A stretch of DNA of 64,000 nucleotides from JBDZVM01 sp040255675 (GCA_040255675.1 JBDZVM010000006.1:1-64000); one strand, 5' to 3'. Positions 49,480 through 58,214 are shown, counted from the first letter of the stretch. Notes: generated by a model not told the origin, from the letters alone. Translations and numbers: made by a program.

Positions 49480-51078
49480 ATGGAAAATACTGAATCTCCT
49501 TGTCCTGGCGATGGTTTGACTCGTGCCGCGCTCGACGGCTTGGCCGCGAAGATAGTCGCCGGTGCTGGTCGAATCTCGGCGGGGTTGTGTCGCTGGTTGT
49601 TGTTGGTGGCCGAGTTCGATGCTGCTGAGGCGGCTTCGGTTTTCGGTTTGGCGTCGACGTCGCAGTGGCTGTCTCATGCGTGCGGTATCGCGGCGCGTAC
49701 CGCTTCTGAGCATGTACGGGTCGCTCGTGCGCTGAGGGGCTTTCCTAAGCTGGCTGAAGAAATGCGCGCTGGCCGGCTGTCGTATTCGCAGGTGCGGGCG
49801 ATCTCGCGGGTGCCACGGCCGGGTGAGTTCCGGGTGGTGGAGGATCTGATCGAGGTGGCGCGCCATGGCACGGCCGCGCAGCTCGAGGTCATGGTGCGAG
49901 GGCTTCGTACGGTTGATGACAACGAGTGTGGTCTCGACCGCGTTGAGCGTGAGTACGTGACGCAAGGCTGGACGGCGGAAAGCTTGTGGCGTGTTTCGGC
50001 TCGGCTCGATCCGGAGCGGGGCGCGGTGGTGAAGGCGGCACTGGAGCGTGTCGCGGCGTCCGAACAATTGAGCCCGACCGATGCGCTGGTGCGGCTGGCC
50101 GAGATCGCTCTTGCCGCGCTCGCCGACGCGGATAATCCGCCGAGGTCATTGCGCGGCGACGAGCGAGCCGCCGTGGTGATCCACCTCGACGCCAGCCGGC
50201 TCGCGGCGATTAGCCAGCCCGCGACCCGCGAGCCCGCGACCGGCGAGCCCGCGGCCCGCGAGCCCGCGACCGGCGAGCCTGCGGCCGGTCAGCCCGCGAT
50301 CTGCGGGCCCGAGACGGGTGTTGTGGCGAAAGAGCGTTCCGCGGAACCGGGTGGCGAGCCACGCCGTGACCCAGTACCGAGTGAGGCGACGTTGGCTGGC
50401 GCGGTCTTGGCTGGTGCGGCGTCGGGTCGGGCCGGGCGTTCCGCAAAACCGCGGCGTGTGTGTGCCCGGATTGATGACGGCCCGGGCCTGCCGGATGGTG
50501 TGGTCGAGCGGTTGTTGTGTTCGGGGCGGATCCGCACGATTGTGCACGATGCGACGGGTAATGTGCTCGACGTCGGCCGGTCGCATCGGCTGGTGACCGA
50601 TCGCCAATACCGGGCGTTGATGTTGCGCCACGGTGGACATTGTGGCCATCCGGGCTGCCCGAACACCAAGAATCTGCACGCCCATCACGTGTTGTTTTGG
50701 TATCTGGGCGGTCTTACCGACATGGCCAATCTTGTGCTGTTGTGTGAGCGGCACCATGTCGGATTGCACGACGGCGAATTTCGTATCGTCGCGCTCGGCG
50801 GCGGCCGTTTCCGGTTCGAACGCCGCGGTGTCGACCTCGCCCAGCCGCGACCCAACACCGTCAACGGCTTTGACGACGGTGACGTCGGCGGCGAGACCGT
50901 CGATGCCGCGGGCGGTGAAGGCGGCGTCGAGAACGCTGACGGCGCTGACAACGGTGACGTCAGCGACGACACCATCGCACCCGACGCGGCGACACCCCGC
51001 TGGGACGGGCAACGCCTCGACCGCGACTACGCGATATCCGTACTGGCGAGCCGCCGTTACGCCAGTGTCGATGGTTGA
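49480..51078 (+). CDS. DUF222 / HNH endonuclease protein, copy 2
   Basis: The ATG at 49480 gives 532 residues beginning MENTESPCPGDGLTRAALDG. The DUF222 domain (about 20-245) is close to copy 1, with a 188-bp perfectly identical stretch (50005-50192). A linker of about 85 residues follows, expanded by PATxEPAxxE-type pentapeptides (15-bp repeats, 50216-50290) not present in copy 1. The HNH domain (HCGHPGCPNTKNLHAHHVLFW, VLLCERHHVGLHDGE) is intact, and an acidic Asp/Gly-rich tail is inserted before the end. It also contains a GTTCCGCGGAAC site (50336). Confidence 0.93.
   Translation: MENTESPCPGDGLTRAALDGLAAKIVAGAGRISAGLCRWLLLVAEFDAAEAASVFGLASTSQWLSHACGIAARTASEHVRVARALRGFPKLAEEMRAGRLSYSQVRAISRVPRPGEFRVVEDLIEVARHGTAAQLEVMVRGLRTVDDNECGLDRVEREYVTQGWTAESLWRVSARLDPERGAVVKAALERVAASEQLSPTDALVRLAEIALAALADADNPPRSLRGDERAAVVIHLDASRLAAISQPATREPATGEPAAREPATGEPAAGQPAICGPETGVVAKERSAEPGGEPRRDPVPSEATLAGAVLAGAASGRAGRSAKPRRVCARIDDGPGLPDGVVERLLCSGRIRTIVHDATGNVLDVGRSHRLVTDRQYRALMLRHGGHCGHPGCPNTKNLHAHHVLFWYLGGLTDMANLVLLCERHHVGLHDGEFRIVALGGGRFRFERRGVDLAQPRPNTVNGFDDGDVGGETVDAAGGEGGVENADGADNGDVSDDTIAPDAATPRWDGQRLDRDYAISVLASRRYASVDG
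50005..50192 (+). repeat. 188-bp block identical to 28486-28673
   Basis: The block is base-for-base identical between the two DUF222 genes, while the flanks are only roughly 80-85 percent similar by eye. It covers the end of the DUF222 domain. The abrupt identity tract bounded by mismatches indicates recent gene conversion. Confidence 0.9.
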
Positions 51079-51221
51079 GGCGATTTCGTCTGACGGCAAG
51101 ACGATGCGCTCCCCAACCTTTATAGAAAATATCGCTGCGCGATGCGGGCCTCGGCCAGAACTCTCCTTGGTCGCGATAGCGTGGGTGAGGTTTGCCGGCC
51201 AGTTTGCCAAGGGGGTTAGGT

Positions 51222-52208
51222 ATGCGCTCGTATTGTGGGCTCTACATCGACGCCGGATACTTGTTGTCCGCGGCGAGCGTGCGTGCCACAGGTACTTCAC
51301 TCCGCGCCGCTACCGATGTGGATGCGCCGGCATTGGTGCGGGAGCTTGTGAAGCAGGTGCAAGACGATTGCGGGCTTCCGCTGCTTCGGGTCTACTGGTA
51401 CGACGCGGCATACTCGCACGGCCGGCTTGACGAACAGCAGTTGGCCATAGCCAGCATGTCGCAGGTCAAACTTCGACTTGGCCGCCGGGGCCTCGGCGGT
51501 GAGCAAAAAGGCGTCGACCTGCGATTGGGCCTCGATCTCGTTACACAAGCGCGCAACCGCGTGGTCGATGTCGCCTATCTCATCAGCGGGGACGACGATC
51601 TTACTGAAGCGGTCGAGGAAGCGCAGCATCTCGGCGTACAGGTCAGTTTGCTCGTCATCGGAGATACGGATGGCGCGCCGATATCAGTCGCGCGAAACCT
51701 GCACATGGCGAGCGACGGCCTTCAGCTGATCAGTGAGGCTGCATTAGAAGCGCACGTGCGGAAGCCCAGCGGAGCGGTCGAAACCAAAGTGACGCCGCTG
51801 ATCATGGCGCAGCGCGGCCACGGCTTTTCAGCCGTCCAGGCAGACGGGCACACGAACGGCCAGACAGACGGCCAGACAGACGGCCAGGCAGACCGACACG
51901 CGAATGGCCATCGTCTTTATGAGCGGCCGGTTTACAGCTCGACGACACCCGGCCTCGAACCATGCCGTTCCGCGGAACGTAGCGAGCCGGCGATTACAGC
52001 GGTTGTCGACAAGCTTGTGGCAAGTTGGTACGCGACCGCTACCGAAGCCGAACTCGCCGAGCTACGCCAGAACATGCCGACTGTTCCTCCGGAGCTCGAT
52101 CGTTCGTTACTACAAGACTTGTCGAGCAGACTCGAGGTTTACGAGCTGTCGACGTCTCAGCGGTGGGCGTTGCGCGACGCGTTTTGGCGCCGGATCGATG
52201 AGCTGTAG
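51222..52208 (+). CDS. NYN-domain (PIN-like) putative ribonuclease
   Basis: The ATG at 51222 (MRSYCGLYIDAGYLL) gives 328 residues. The NYN domain (about 1-175) shows catalytic acidic residues in YIDAGY, GVDLRLGLDLV and YLISGDDDLTEAVEEAQHLG. A linker with GQTDGQTDGQAD repeats (51841-51905) follows, and a C-terminal helical domain (about 255-328: VASWYATATEAELAELRQNMP, WALRDAFWRRID) of unknown role. The frame includes a GTTCCGCGGAAC site at 51967 coding CRSAERSE. It is 143 bp downstream of the DUF222/HNH copy 2, and two more palindromes follow its stop. NYN proteins are often RNases of defence or RNA turnover systems. Confidence 0.85.
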   Translation: MRSYCGLYIDAGYLLSAASVRATGTSLRAATDVDAPALVRELVKQVQDDCGLPLLRVYWYDAAYSHGRLDEQQLAIASMSQVKLRLGRRGLGGEQKGVDLRLGLDLVTQARNRVVDVAYLISGDDDLTEAVEEAQHLGVQVSLLVIGDTDGAPISVARNLHMASDGLQLISEAALEAHVRKPSGAVETKVTPLIMAQRGHGFSAVQADGHTNGQTDGQTDGQADRHANGHRLYERPVYSSTTPGLEPCRSAERSEPAITAVVDKLVASWYATATEAELAELRQNMPTVPPELDRSLLQDLSSRLEVYELSTSQRWALRDAFWRRIDEL

Positions 52209-52265
52209 ACGGACGACGCGTCACCTGTCATCGCCCTGCCACCGCAAGCTGGCCCGTACGACACG

Positions 52266-52304
52266 GTTCCGCGGAACGCGGTGGTGAAAAACGTTCCGCG
52301 GAAC
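52266..52304. repeat. Two GTTCCGCGGAAC palindromes in a 27-bp tandem repeat
   Basis: Perfect palindromes at 52266-52277 and 52293-52304 are each followed by GCGGTGGTGAAA, so the whole unit is tandemly repeated with a 27-bp period. It lies between the convergent stops of the NYN gene (52208) and the pentapeptide-repeat gene (52319). Other perfect copies are at 27855, 49374, 50336 and 51967. Confidence 0.9.
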
Positions 52305-52318
52305 GCGGTGGTGAAAGC

Positions 52319-52990
52319 TCAGTAACCGCTCGGTGAGGTGTCGACCGTGATGCCGAGCGCGTCCGCGAGCGCGGGGGCGAGGCCGATCAGTTGTCCGTAA
52401 TCGATCGTCGCGCCACGTAACGACTGGCAGCCCTTGACGAGCTCCAGCGTCGCGCCTCGTAGATCCAATTCGTCAAGGCTAGTCTGGGCGAAGTCGACGT
52501 CAGCCAGTCGAGAACCGGGAAATCGCACTCGGGCGAGCGTGGCGCCGGTGAAGTCGACATCGGCGAGGACGCAATCCTCGAAGATTGCGTCGTGGATCGT
52601 TGCGTGGCGCAGGTTGACCGAGTTCAGTTTGCACGATTGGAATACGACCCGGCGCCACTCGGTGCTGAACGCTTCGATGCCCGCGAGCACCGAATTATCG
52701 AGCGTGACGTCCATCCACGAAGATTCCGCGACGTCAGTGCCGACGAACCGGGCTTCGCCGACCCACGCGCCTCGAAATCGCGCGCGCCGCAACCCGCCGC
52801 CATCGAAGGTGACGTTTGTGAAGGCGCATTCGGTGAAGAGCGCGTTCGACGCCTCGATGTGGTCGAAGTCGACCTCGCTGAACCGGACGGCGTCGTAGCT
52901 CTCCCCGCGCATAAGCGCGGACCCGCTGGAGACGAGCGCGGACGCGAAAGGTGTTTCCTCGAGGCGTCGATATCGCGGGATTGCGGTCAT
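52319..52990 (-). CDS. Pentapeptide-repeat protein next to parC
   Basis: The 223-residue protein has a run of about 25 pentapeptide units with central Leu/Phe and Ala/Cys spacing: ARFRGAWVGEARFVGTDVAES, VVFQSCKLNSVNLRHATIHDA, VDFTGATLARVRFPGSRLADVDF. Pentapeptide repeats fold into a right-handed beta-helix. MfpA and Qnr members mimic DNA and bind DNA gyrase or topoisomerase IV. Its gene ends 52319 and starts 107 bp after the parC stop on the same strand, a suggestive location for a topoisomerase-protecting protein, but not proof. Confidence 0.9.
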   Translation of the reverse strand: MTAIPRYRRLEETPFASALVSSGSALMRGESYDAVRFSEVDFDHIEASNALFTECAFTNVTFDGGGLRRARFRGAWVGEARFVGTDVAESSWMDVTLDNSVLAGIEAFSTEWRRVVFQSCKLNSVNLRHATIHDAIFEDCVLADVDFTGATLARVRFPGSRLADVDFAQTSLDELDLRGATLELVKGCQSLRGATIDYGQLIGLAPALADALGITVDTSPSGY

Positions 52991-53096
52991 ACAAACATCG
53001 TTCGTACGTCAGCTTCGAGTAATCCGATTGCCGCGGATCGGCGCCGCGAACGCTCGACGGATTCATTTTTTAGCGGACGACGAGACCCGCGCACGA

Positions 53097-55535
53097 TTAC
53101 CCTCCAATCGCGCCCACCGGCGCGGACAGTGGCGTGCCGGAGCCGTCACGCTTGCCATTCGCCTCGGGCAATTCGACGGCGACGCCCGAGCTGGCGCAGG
53201 CCTTCGCGGGTGACGGGCCGGCCCAGCCGAACAGCAGGGTGTCTTCGCCGCGCAAGAACCGGTGGCAGCGCACGCCACCCGTCGCGCGGCCCTTCGCGGG
53301 ATATTCGGCGTAGGGCGTGACCTTCGCCGTTCCGATATCGGTGCCCGGCAATGCGGACGAGGAGCCGGCGATCGTGACGACGACCGAGTTTTTCTCCGAC
53401 GCGACGGCACCGAAGAACACCACGCGCGCCCCGGTTGCCAACCGAATGCCCGCCATGCCACCGGCAGCCCGACCCTGCGGTCGCACCGACGCCGCGTCGA
53501 AGCGAAGCAGCTGCGCGTCAGACGTGATGAACACGAGGTCTTCGAGCCCGTTTGCCAACTCGACGGCGCCCACGACGGTGTCGCCGTCCTTCAAACCGAT
53601 GAGCTCGAACGAGTCTTTGTTTGACGGGTAATCGGCGACGACTCGCTTCACGACACCGCCCGCGGTGCCCAGCGCAACCCCGACCGAATCTGAAGAAAGT
53701 GACGACAGCGCAAGCACTTTCTCGTCTTTCTCCAAACTCACGAACTCGCTGATCGGGGCGCCGCCGGCGAGCGACGGTTTGCCGCCGACGGGCAAGACGG
53801 GCACGTCGAGCACTGAGACTCGAAGCATGCGGCCGAGCGATGTCACCGCGCCGATTTCGCCGCGAGCGGTGGCTTCGACGATCGACGCGATGGTGTCGTG
53901 GCGGGAACGGGTGTCGGACGACGGAAGCGGGTCGGTGTTCGTCGTCCGGGCTAGCAAGCCGGTGGCCGACAAGACGACCAGACACGGGTCGTCAGTGACC
54001 TCGAGGGGCACCACCGCGGCGGGAGTTCCGGCCGATTCGAGCAAAACCGTGCGCCGGGGCGTGCCGAATTTCTTCGCGATCTCGCCGAGTTCGTTCGACA
54101 CGACGCTGCGCAATTTCTCGTCGGATTCGAGGATTGCGGCAAGTTCCGCGATTTCACGGGTGAGCTCGTCGCGCTCCTTTTCGAGTTCAATGCGCGAAAA
54201 CTTGGTGAGCCGGCGCAGCGGCAAATCCAAAATGTCATTGGCCTGGATTTCGCTGAGATCGAAGACCTCCATCAACCGCGCGCGCGCCGCCGCGGTGTCG
54301 TCGCTGGATCGGATTACGGCGATGACTTCGTCGATGTCGAGGATCGCGATGAGCCGGCCCTCGACCAGATGAAGTTGCTCTTCGCGCTTGCGCTTGCGGA
54401 AGGTGGAGCGGCGCCGCACCACCTCGAAGCGGTGGTCGACGTAGACCTCGAGCATTTCCTTCAGGCCGAGGGTGAGCGGTTGCCCGTCGACGAGCGCGAC
54501 GTTGTTGATACCGAACGTGTCTTCCATCGGCGTCAGCTTGTAGAGCTTGTCGAGGATCGCCTCGGGGTTGAAGCCGTTCTTCACCTCAATGACGAGCTGC
54601 AGGCCGTGCTCGCGGTCGGTGAAGTCGCTCACGTCGGCGACGCCCAGCAGCTTCTTGGACTGCACGAGATCGTGAATCTTGGCGATGACCTTCTCCGGCC
54701 CTACGCCGTAAGGCAATTCGGTGACGACGATGCCGCGCCGACGTGCCCGGACGTCGGTGACCTTCGCCGTCGCTCGTGTGCGGAACGTGCCGCGGCCGCT
54801 TTCGTACGCGTCGCGCACGCCGTCCAGGCCGACGATTTTGCCGCCGGTCGGTAAATCGGGGCCGGGGATGAACTTCATCAGGTCGTCGAGGGTGGCATCG
54901 GGGTTCTTGATGAGGTGGCGGGCTGCCGCGATGACCTCGACCAGGTTGTGCGGCGGCATGTTGGTGGCCATGCCGACGGCGATACCGCTGGCGCCGTTGA
55001 CCAACAGGTTCGGGAAGGCGCTGGCGAGCACAACGGGTTCGGTCGAGGTGCCGTCGTAGGTGGGGTTGAAGTCGACGACGTCTTCGTCGAGCCCTTCGGT
55101 CATCAGAAGGGCGGCCGGCTCGAGACGGCACTCGGTGTATCGATAGGCAGCGGGCGGGTCGTCGGGGGAGCCGAAGTTGCCGTGACCATCGACCAGCGGC
55201 ACGCGCATCGAGAACGGTTGTGCCATGCGCACAAGCGTGTCGTAGATCGCGCCGTCGCCGTGGGGGTGCAGCTTTCCCATCACGTCGCCGACGACGCGCG
55301 CGCACTTCACGTGCGGGCGGTCGGGCCGCAAGCCCATGTCGGCCATTTGGTACAAGATGCGGCGGTGCACCGGCTTCAGGCCGTCGCGCGCGTCGGGAAT
55401 CGCGCGGCTGTAGATGACGGAGTACGCGTACTCGAGGTAGCTGCCACGCATCTCGTCGGCGACGTCGATGTCGACGATCTGCTCTTCGGACGGCGGCGGG
55501 GGTGGGGTTGCGGTTTTACGTGCCATGCCCGCCAT
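53097..55535 (-). CDS. parC: DNA topoisomerase IV subunit A
   Basis: The ATG at 55535 (MAGMARKTATPPPPP; an ATG at 55526 is equally possible) gives 812 residues. The breakage-reunion domain has RDGLKPVHRRILYQMADMGLRP, the QRDR-like VMGKLHPHGDGAIYD, DGHGNFGS and active-site Tyr in AAYRYTECRLEP. The tower and coiled-coil region includes LPTGGKIVGLDGV, HDLVQSKKLLGV and NNVALVDGQPLTLGLKEMLEVY, then six-blade C-terminal repeats (RMLRVSVLDVPVL, GGVVKRV, LLRFDAASVRPQGRAAGGM). This is type IIA topoisomerase A. Pairing with ParE at 44858 supports topoisomerase IV rather than gyrase. Confidence 0.93.
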   Translation of the reverse strand: MAGMARKTATPPPPPSEEQIVDIDVADEMRGSYLEYAYSVIYSRAIPDARDGLKPVHRRILYQMADMGLRPDRPHVKCARVVGDVMGKLHPHGDGAIYDTLVRMAQPFSMRVPLVDGHGNFGSPDDPPAAYRYTECRLEPAALLMTEGLDEDVVDFNPTYDGTSTEPVVLASAFPNLLVNGASGIAVGMATNMPPHNLVEVIAAARHLIKNPDATLDDLMKFIPGPDLPTGGKIVGLDGVRDAYESGRGTFRTRATAKVTDVRARRRGIVVTELPYGVGPEKVIAKIHDLVQSKKLLGVADVSDFTDREHGLQLVIEVKNGFNPEAILDKLYKLTPMEDTFGINNVALVDGQPLTLGLKEMLEVYVDHRFEVVRRRSTFRKRKREEQLHLVEGRLIAILDIDEVIAVIRSSDDTAAARARLMEVFDLSEIQANDILDLPLRRLTKFSRIELEKERDELTREIAELAAILESDEKLRSVVSNELGEIAKKFGTPRRTVLLESAGTPAAVVPLEVTDDPCLVVLSATGLLARTTNTDPLPSSDTRSRHDTIASIVEATARGEIGAVTSLGRMLRVSVLDVPVLPVGGKPSLAGGAPISEFVSLEKDEKVLALSSLSSDSVGVALGTAGGVVKRVVADYPSNKDSFELIGLKDGDTVVGAVELANGLEDLVFITSDAQLLRFDAASVRPQGRAAGGMAGIRLATGARVVFFGAVASEKNSVVVTIAGSSSALPGTDIGTAKVTPYAEYPAKGRATGGVRCHRFLRGEDTLLFGWAGPSPAKACASSGVAVELPEANGKRDGSGTPLSAPVGAIGG

Positions 55536-55719
55536 TCTCTCGGGCAGCTGTCGCGGGTGTGTCATGCGACCCGCCGTCTGGGGAAATCGGACGGCGGTCA
55601 GCGACCCCGGCCGAGGGTGATCACGCAGGTAGGGGCAGCCTGGGATCGCGAAAGTCGCGCCTAAGTGCGTGATCAGCGACGAGTGAAGTGGAGCCGCGGG
55701 GCGGCGAACGGAGGTTGGT

Positions 55720-56778
55720 GTGTCGGGCGAACATCCGTTGGTCGACGCCGCTCGGAGATTGGCGGCCGAGGTGCTCGAGCCGAACGCGGCGCAGGTCGAC
55801 ACGACGGCGGTGCCGCGCAGCCACCTCGAGGCGATCGCACGGGCCGGCCTGTTGGGCCTTGCCGCCCCGCGCGACGTCGGGGGCGCCGACGTGGGGGCGG
55901 CCGTGTTCCGCGAGGTGGCTGAAGCCTTGGCGGGCGCCGACGCCGCCACCTGGTTCGTGCAGGCACAGCATCACTCGCCGGTGCGCATGCTCGCAGGGCA
56001 GCGCAGCGCGGCGGCGGAGCGGTATTTGCCGAAGCTCGCAACAGGGGAGCTGGTGGCGGGTATCGCGTTTTCGCATCTGCGTCGCTTTCCGCAGCGCCCG
56101 GTGACCGCAACGCGCGAAAAGCACGCCTGGCGATTCAACGGGGTCGCGCCGTGGTACACCGGCTGGGGTTTGAACGACCTCGCGTTCATCGCCGCGCTAC
56201 ACGACGACGAAGCCGTGTTCGGCATCGTCGACACTCGAAGAACTGCGGGACTACAAGCGAAAACCAAACTGCAAACCGCCGCGCTCAACGCCGCGCAAAC
56301 AGTCGTACTTTCCGTCGACGATGTATTCGTCGATGATTCGGACGTTGCACTTGTGCAGCCGATTCAGGAATGGCTTGCCACCGATCGGGCGACGAGCAGC
56401 AATGCGAATTCAGCGATTTTCGGGGTCGGCCGGTCCGCTTTGCGGCTGCTCGAGGAAGCCGCGACTACGCGAGACGAGCCCGCCGCCAGGAAAGCAGCAG
56501 CCTGTCTGGGGGAGCGGTTTTCCGCCGTCCGGGCAAGGGCTTATGCGCTCGCTGACGAGGAGCCGAGCGACGGTGTGATCGACCAGCGATTAGCCGTGAG
56601 GGCGGAGGCGCTCGAGACGCTGATGACCATCACGACTGCTTTAGTCGCAGCGAATTCCGGGCCCGCGATGTCGGTGACGTCGCCGGCTCAGCGCAAGGCG
56701 CGAGAGGCACTCTTCCTTGTGGTACAGGCACAAACCGCCGCTGCCCGCGACGCCACCCTCGAGCGCCTCGCGCGGTAA
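55720..56778 (+). CDS. Acyl-CoA dehydrogenase family protein
   Basis: A GTG at 55720, preceded by GGAGG, gives 352 residues. The family shape is visible: N-terminal helices (LEAIARAGLLGLAAPRDVGGADVG), a middle beta domain (GELVAGIAFSHLRR, WRFNGVAPWYTGWG) and C-terminal helices. It is shorter than the usual 380-400 residues and the typical catalytic Glu region near GxG/YxxxRxxxF is not evident, so it may be a flavin-binding relative such as a hydroxylase-like member. The substrate is unknown. It is divergent from parC. Confidence 0.78.
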   Translation: MSGEHPLVDAARRLAAEVLEPNAAQVDTTAVPRSHLEAIARAGLLGLAAPRDVGGADVGAAVFREVAEALAGADAATWFVQAQHHSPVRMLAGQRSAAAERYLPKLATGELVAGIAFSHLRRFPQRPVTATREKHAWRFNGVAPWYTGWGLNDLAFIAALHDDEAVFGIVDTRRTAGLQAKTKLQTAALNAAQTVVLSVDDVFVDDSDVALVQPIQEWLATDRATSSNANSAIFGVGRSALRLLEEAATTRDEPAARKAAACLGERFSAVRARAYALADEEPSDGVIDQRLAVRAEALETLMTITTALVAANSGPAMSVTSPAQRKAREALFLVVQAQTAAARDATLERLAR

Positions 56779-56823
56779 AGCGCGTGAGTCAAGTTCACAT
56801 CGAGCACCTCAGGGTGGGGAGGC

Positions 56824-57342
56824 TTAATGCGTCGAGGACCTCGTGGACGACGGTTTCACGGTGACGGATGTGACATTCGACGGGAGGTCGCTGTATTTCA
56901 CTCCTGACCAGAAGATTGGTGTCAGCGCTCGTAGCTGACCGTCTTGCTCGCGAAGGACGGCGAAGTCTCCGGTCCTATCGCCTTGCCCGTCGCTCCAACG
57001 CAGATGGAGGGCCGTGACACCTGATCGGTCGTACGTCGTTACGCCGATGATCGTTGGCTTCTTTTCAGGCTTTTGCTCGGAGCTACTTCCCGAAGCAATG
57101 AGGTCCTTGCACTGCTGGATTGCCGCTGCAATCTCCGAGCAATAGGCGGTCGGCTTGTTCTGCAGCGTCGCCCACGCGTTGTCGTACAGCGCACGGGCCG
57201 GCCCGTTGGCTGGTGCGGCACGCGAAACGCCAGATTCAGCCGTGCAGCCAGCCAGGGGCAGCAGAGCTGTGGCGACGCCCAGGACCAGCGCTCGGCGCGC
57301 CCACGAAGGGCGCGCCGAGCGGGCGGCTGGAGCTAGCAACAT
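56824..57342 (-). CDS. Putative lipoprotein overlapping the secreted-protein gene
   Basis: Starting at the ATG at 57342 gives 172 residues with a basic n-region, hydrophobic core and lipobox LLPLAGC (Cys about 32). The frame upstream to 57513 runs through the secreted-protein gene and is unlikely. The mature domain contains IIGVTTYDRSGVTALHLRWSDG, FAVLREQDGQLRALTPIFW and a Ser/Thr-rich end. No known family is recognised. Its start lies 10 bp inside the end of the secreted-protein gene, repeating the architecture of 12231-14118. Confidence 0.75.
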   Translation of the reverse strand: MLLAPAARSARPSWARRALVLGVATALLPLAGCTAESGVSRAAPANGPARALYDNAWATLQNKPTAYCSEIAAAIQQCKDLIASGSSSEQKPEKKPTIIGVTTYDRSGVTALHLRWSDGQGDRTGDFAVLREQDGQLRALTPIFWSGVKYSDLPSNVTSVTVKPSSTRSSTH

Positions 57343-58214
57343 ACGAGTACGCCGCCGACGCCCCAGTGGATGTTGAGGCTCGGGTTTTGCCAGCTTGGAG
57401 TAGAAATCGAGATCAGGTACGCAACCGAACGTTCCGAATGATAGGCGTACCCCTGCCAGGCATTGGAGAAATCGGCGGGGCTCGATCCCTTGGTAATGTC
57501 GTAATGGTCGCAACCGGTGTAGGAGGCCCCTACATTGACGAATGCCAGTTGAACGTTGAGCGACACCGTGCTACCGCACGAGGTGCTGAAGTCGCTCTTC
57601 GGCGACCAGTCCGCCCACTGAAGGTAGGACTGAGTCGAGGACGATCCCAGCGTGCACGATTCGATAGCCCAGGAGCCAGCGCTCTTGCATGTCCCGTATT
57701 GCTTGAATGCCCAGTAAACCGTGGACGGCGAATTGGAATACGTCTCGTACCCCCACTGCGTGCAATGGTCGAACCAGCCGTAGGTATTCGAGTATCGCGC
57801 GTAGCAGTAGGGCGCTTGCCACACGAAGCCTGTGCTGGTCGCCTGAGTCGTGATGAGCGTTTGCTCGGTCAGAGCGCGCGCGTTCGTCGAAGACCGCCCG
57901 GTTACTGGACGCGGGGTGGATCGTTCCGACCCCGACAGCGAGAACGTGCCGTCGCTCCCGCTGAGGGTTTCTTTGTCGCTTACTGGCGGTCCTTTAGGCT
58001 CGATGACATACGATCCAGCGGCATCGTTGAGTGGTCTCATTGAGTATTCGCTGGCATCGAGATTCAGCCCGTATTGCGCCGCGATGCGACCCACAAACGC
58101 GTTGATAGCGGCACTACTCGCGTTTCCTGGTGTGGCGGCGACAGCGTTCGACGCCGGCGCCATCATGCCCAACAGAGTGAGCAGCGCCAACAAGGGCGCA
58201 ATCCTTCTCCTCAT
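57333..58214 (-). CDS. Secreted Ser/Tyr/Trp/Cys-rich protein, unknown family
   Basis: The 293-residue protein starts MRRRIAPLLALLTLLGMMAPASNAVAATP, a clear signal peptide. After a region with AAINAFVGRIAAQYGLNLDAS and a Ser-rich linker, the C-half is rich in aromatic residues and Cys: WQAPYCYARYSNTYGWFDHCTQWGYETYS, YGTCKSAGSWAIESCTLGSS, TSCGSTVSLNVQLAFVNVG, CDHYDIT, ending VGGVLVCC. Disulfide-rich, exported and not assigned to a known family. The paired architecture with the downstream lipoprotein gene mirrors the pair at 12231-14118. The intergenic region 58215-58494 contains no gene I can support. Confidence 0.75.
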   Translation of the reverse strand: MRRRIAPLLALLTLLGMMAPASNAVAATPGNASSAAINAFVGRIAAQYGLNLDASEYSMRPLNDAAGSYVIEPKGPPVSDKETLSGSDGTFSLSGSERSTPRPVTGRSSTNARALTEQTLITTQATSTGFVWQAPYCYARYSNTYGWFDHCTQWGYETYSNSPSTVYWAFKQYGTCKSAGSWAIESCTLGSSSTQSYLQWADWSPKSDFSTSCGSTVSLNVQLAFVNVGASYTGCDHYDITKGSSPADFSNAWQGYAYHSERSVAYLISISTPSWQNPSLNIHWGVGGVLVCC

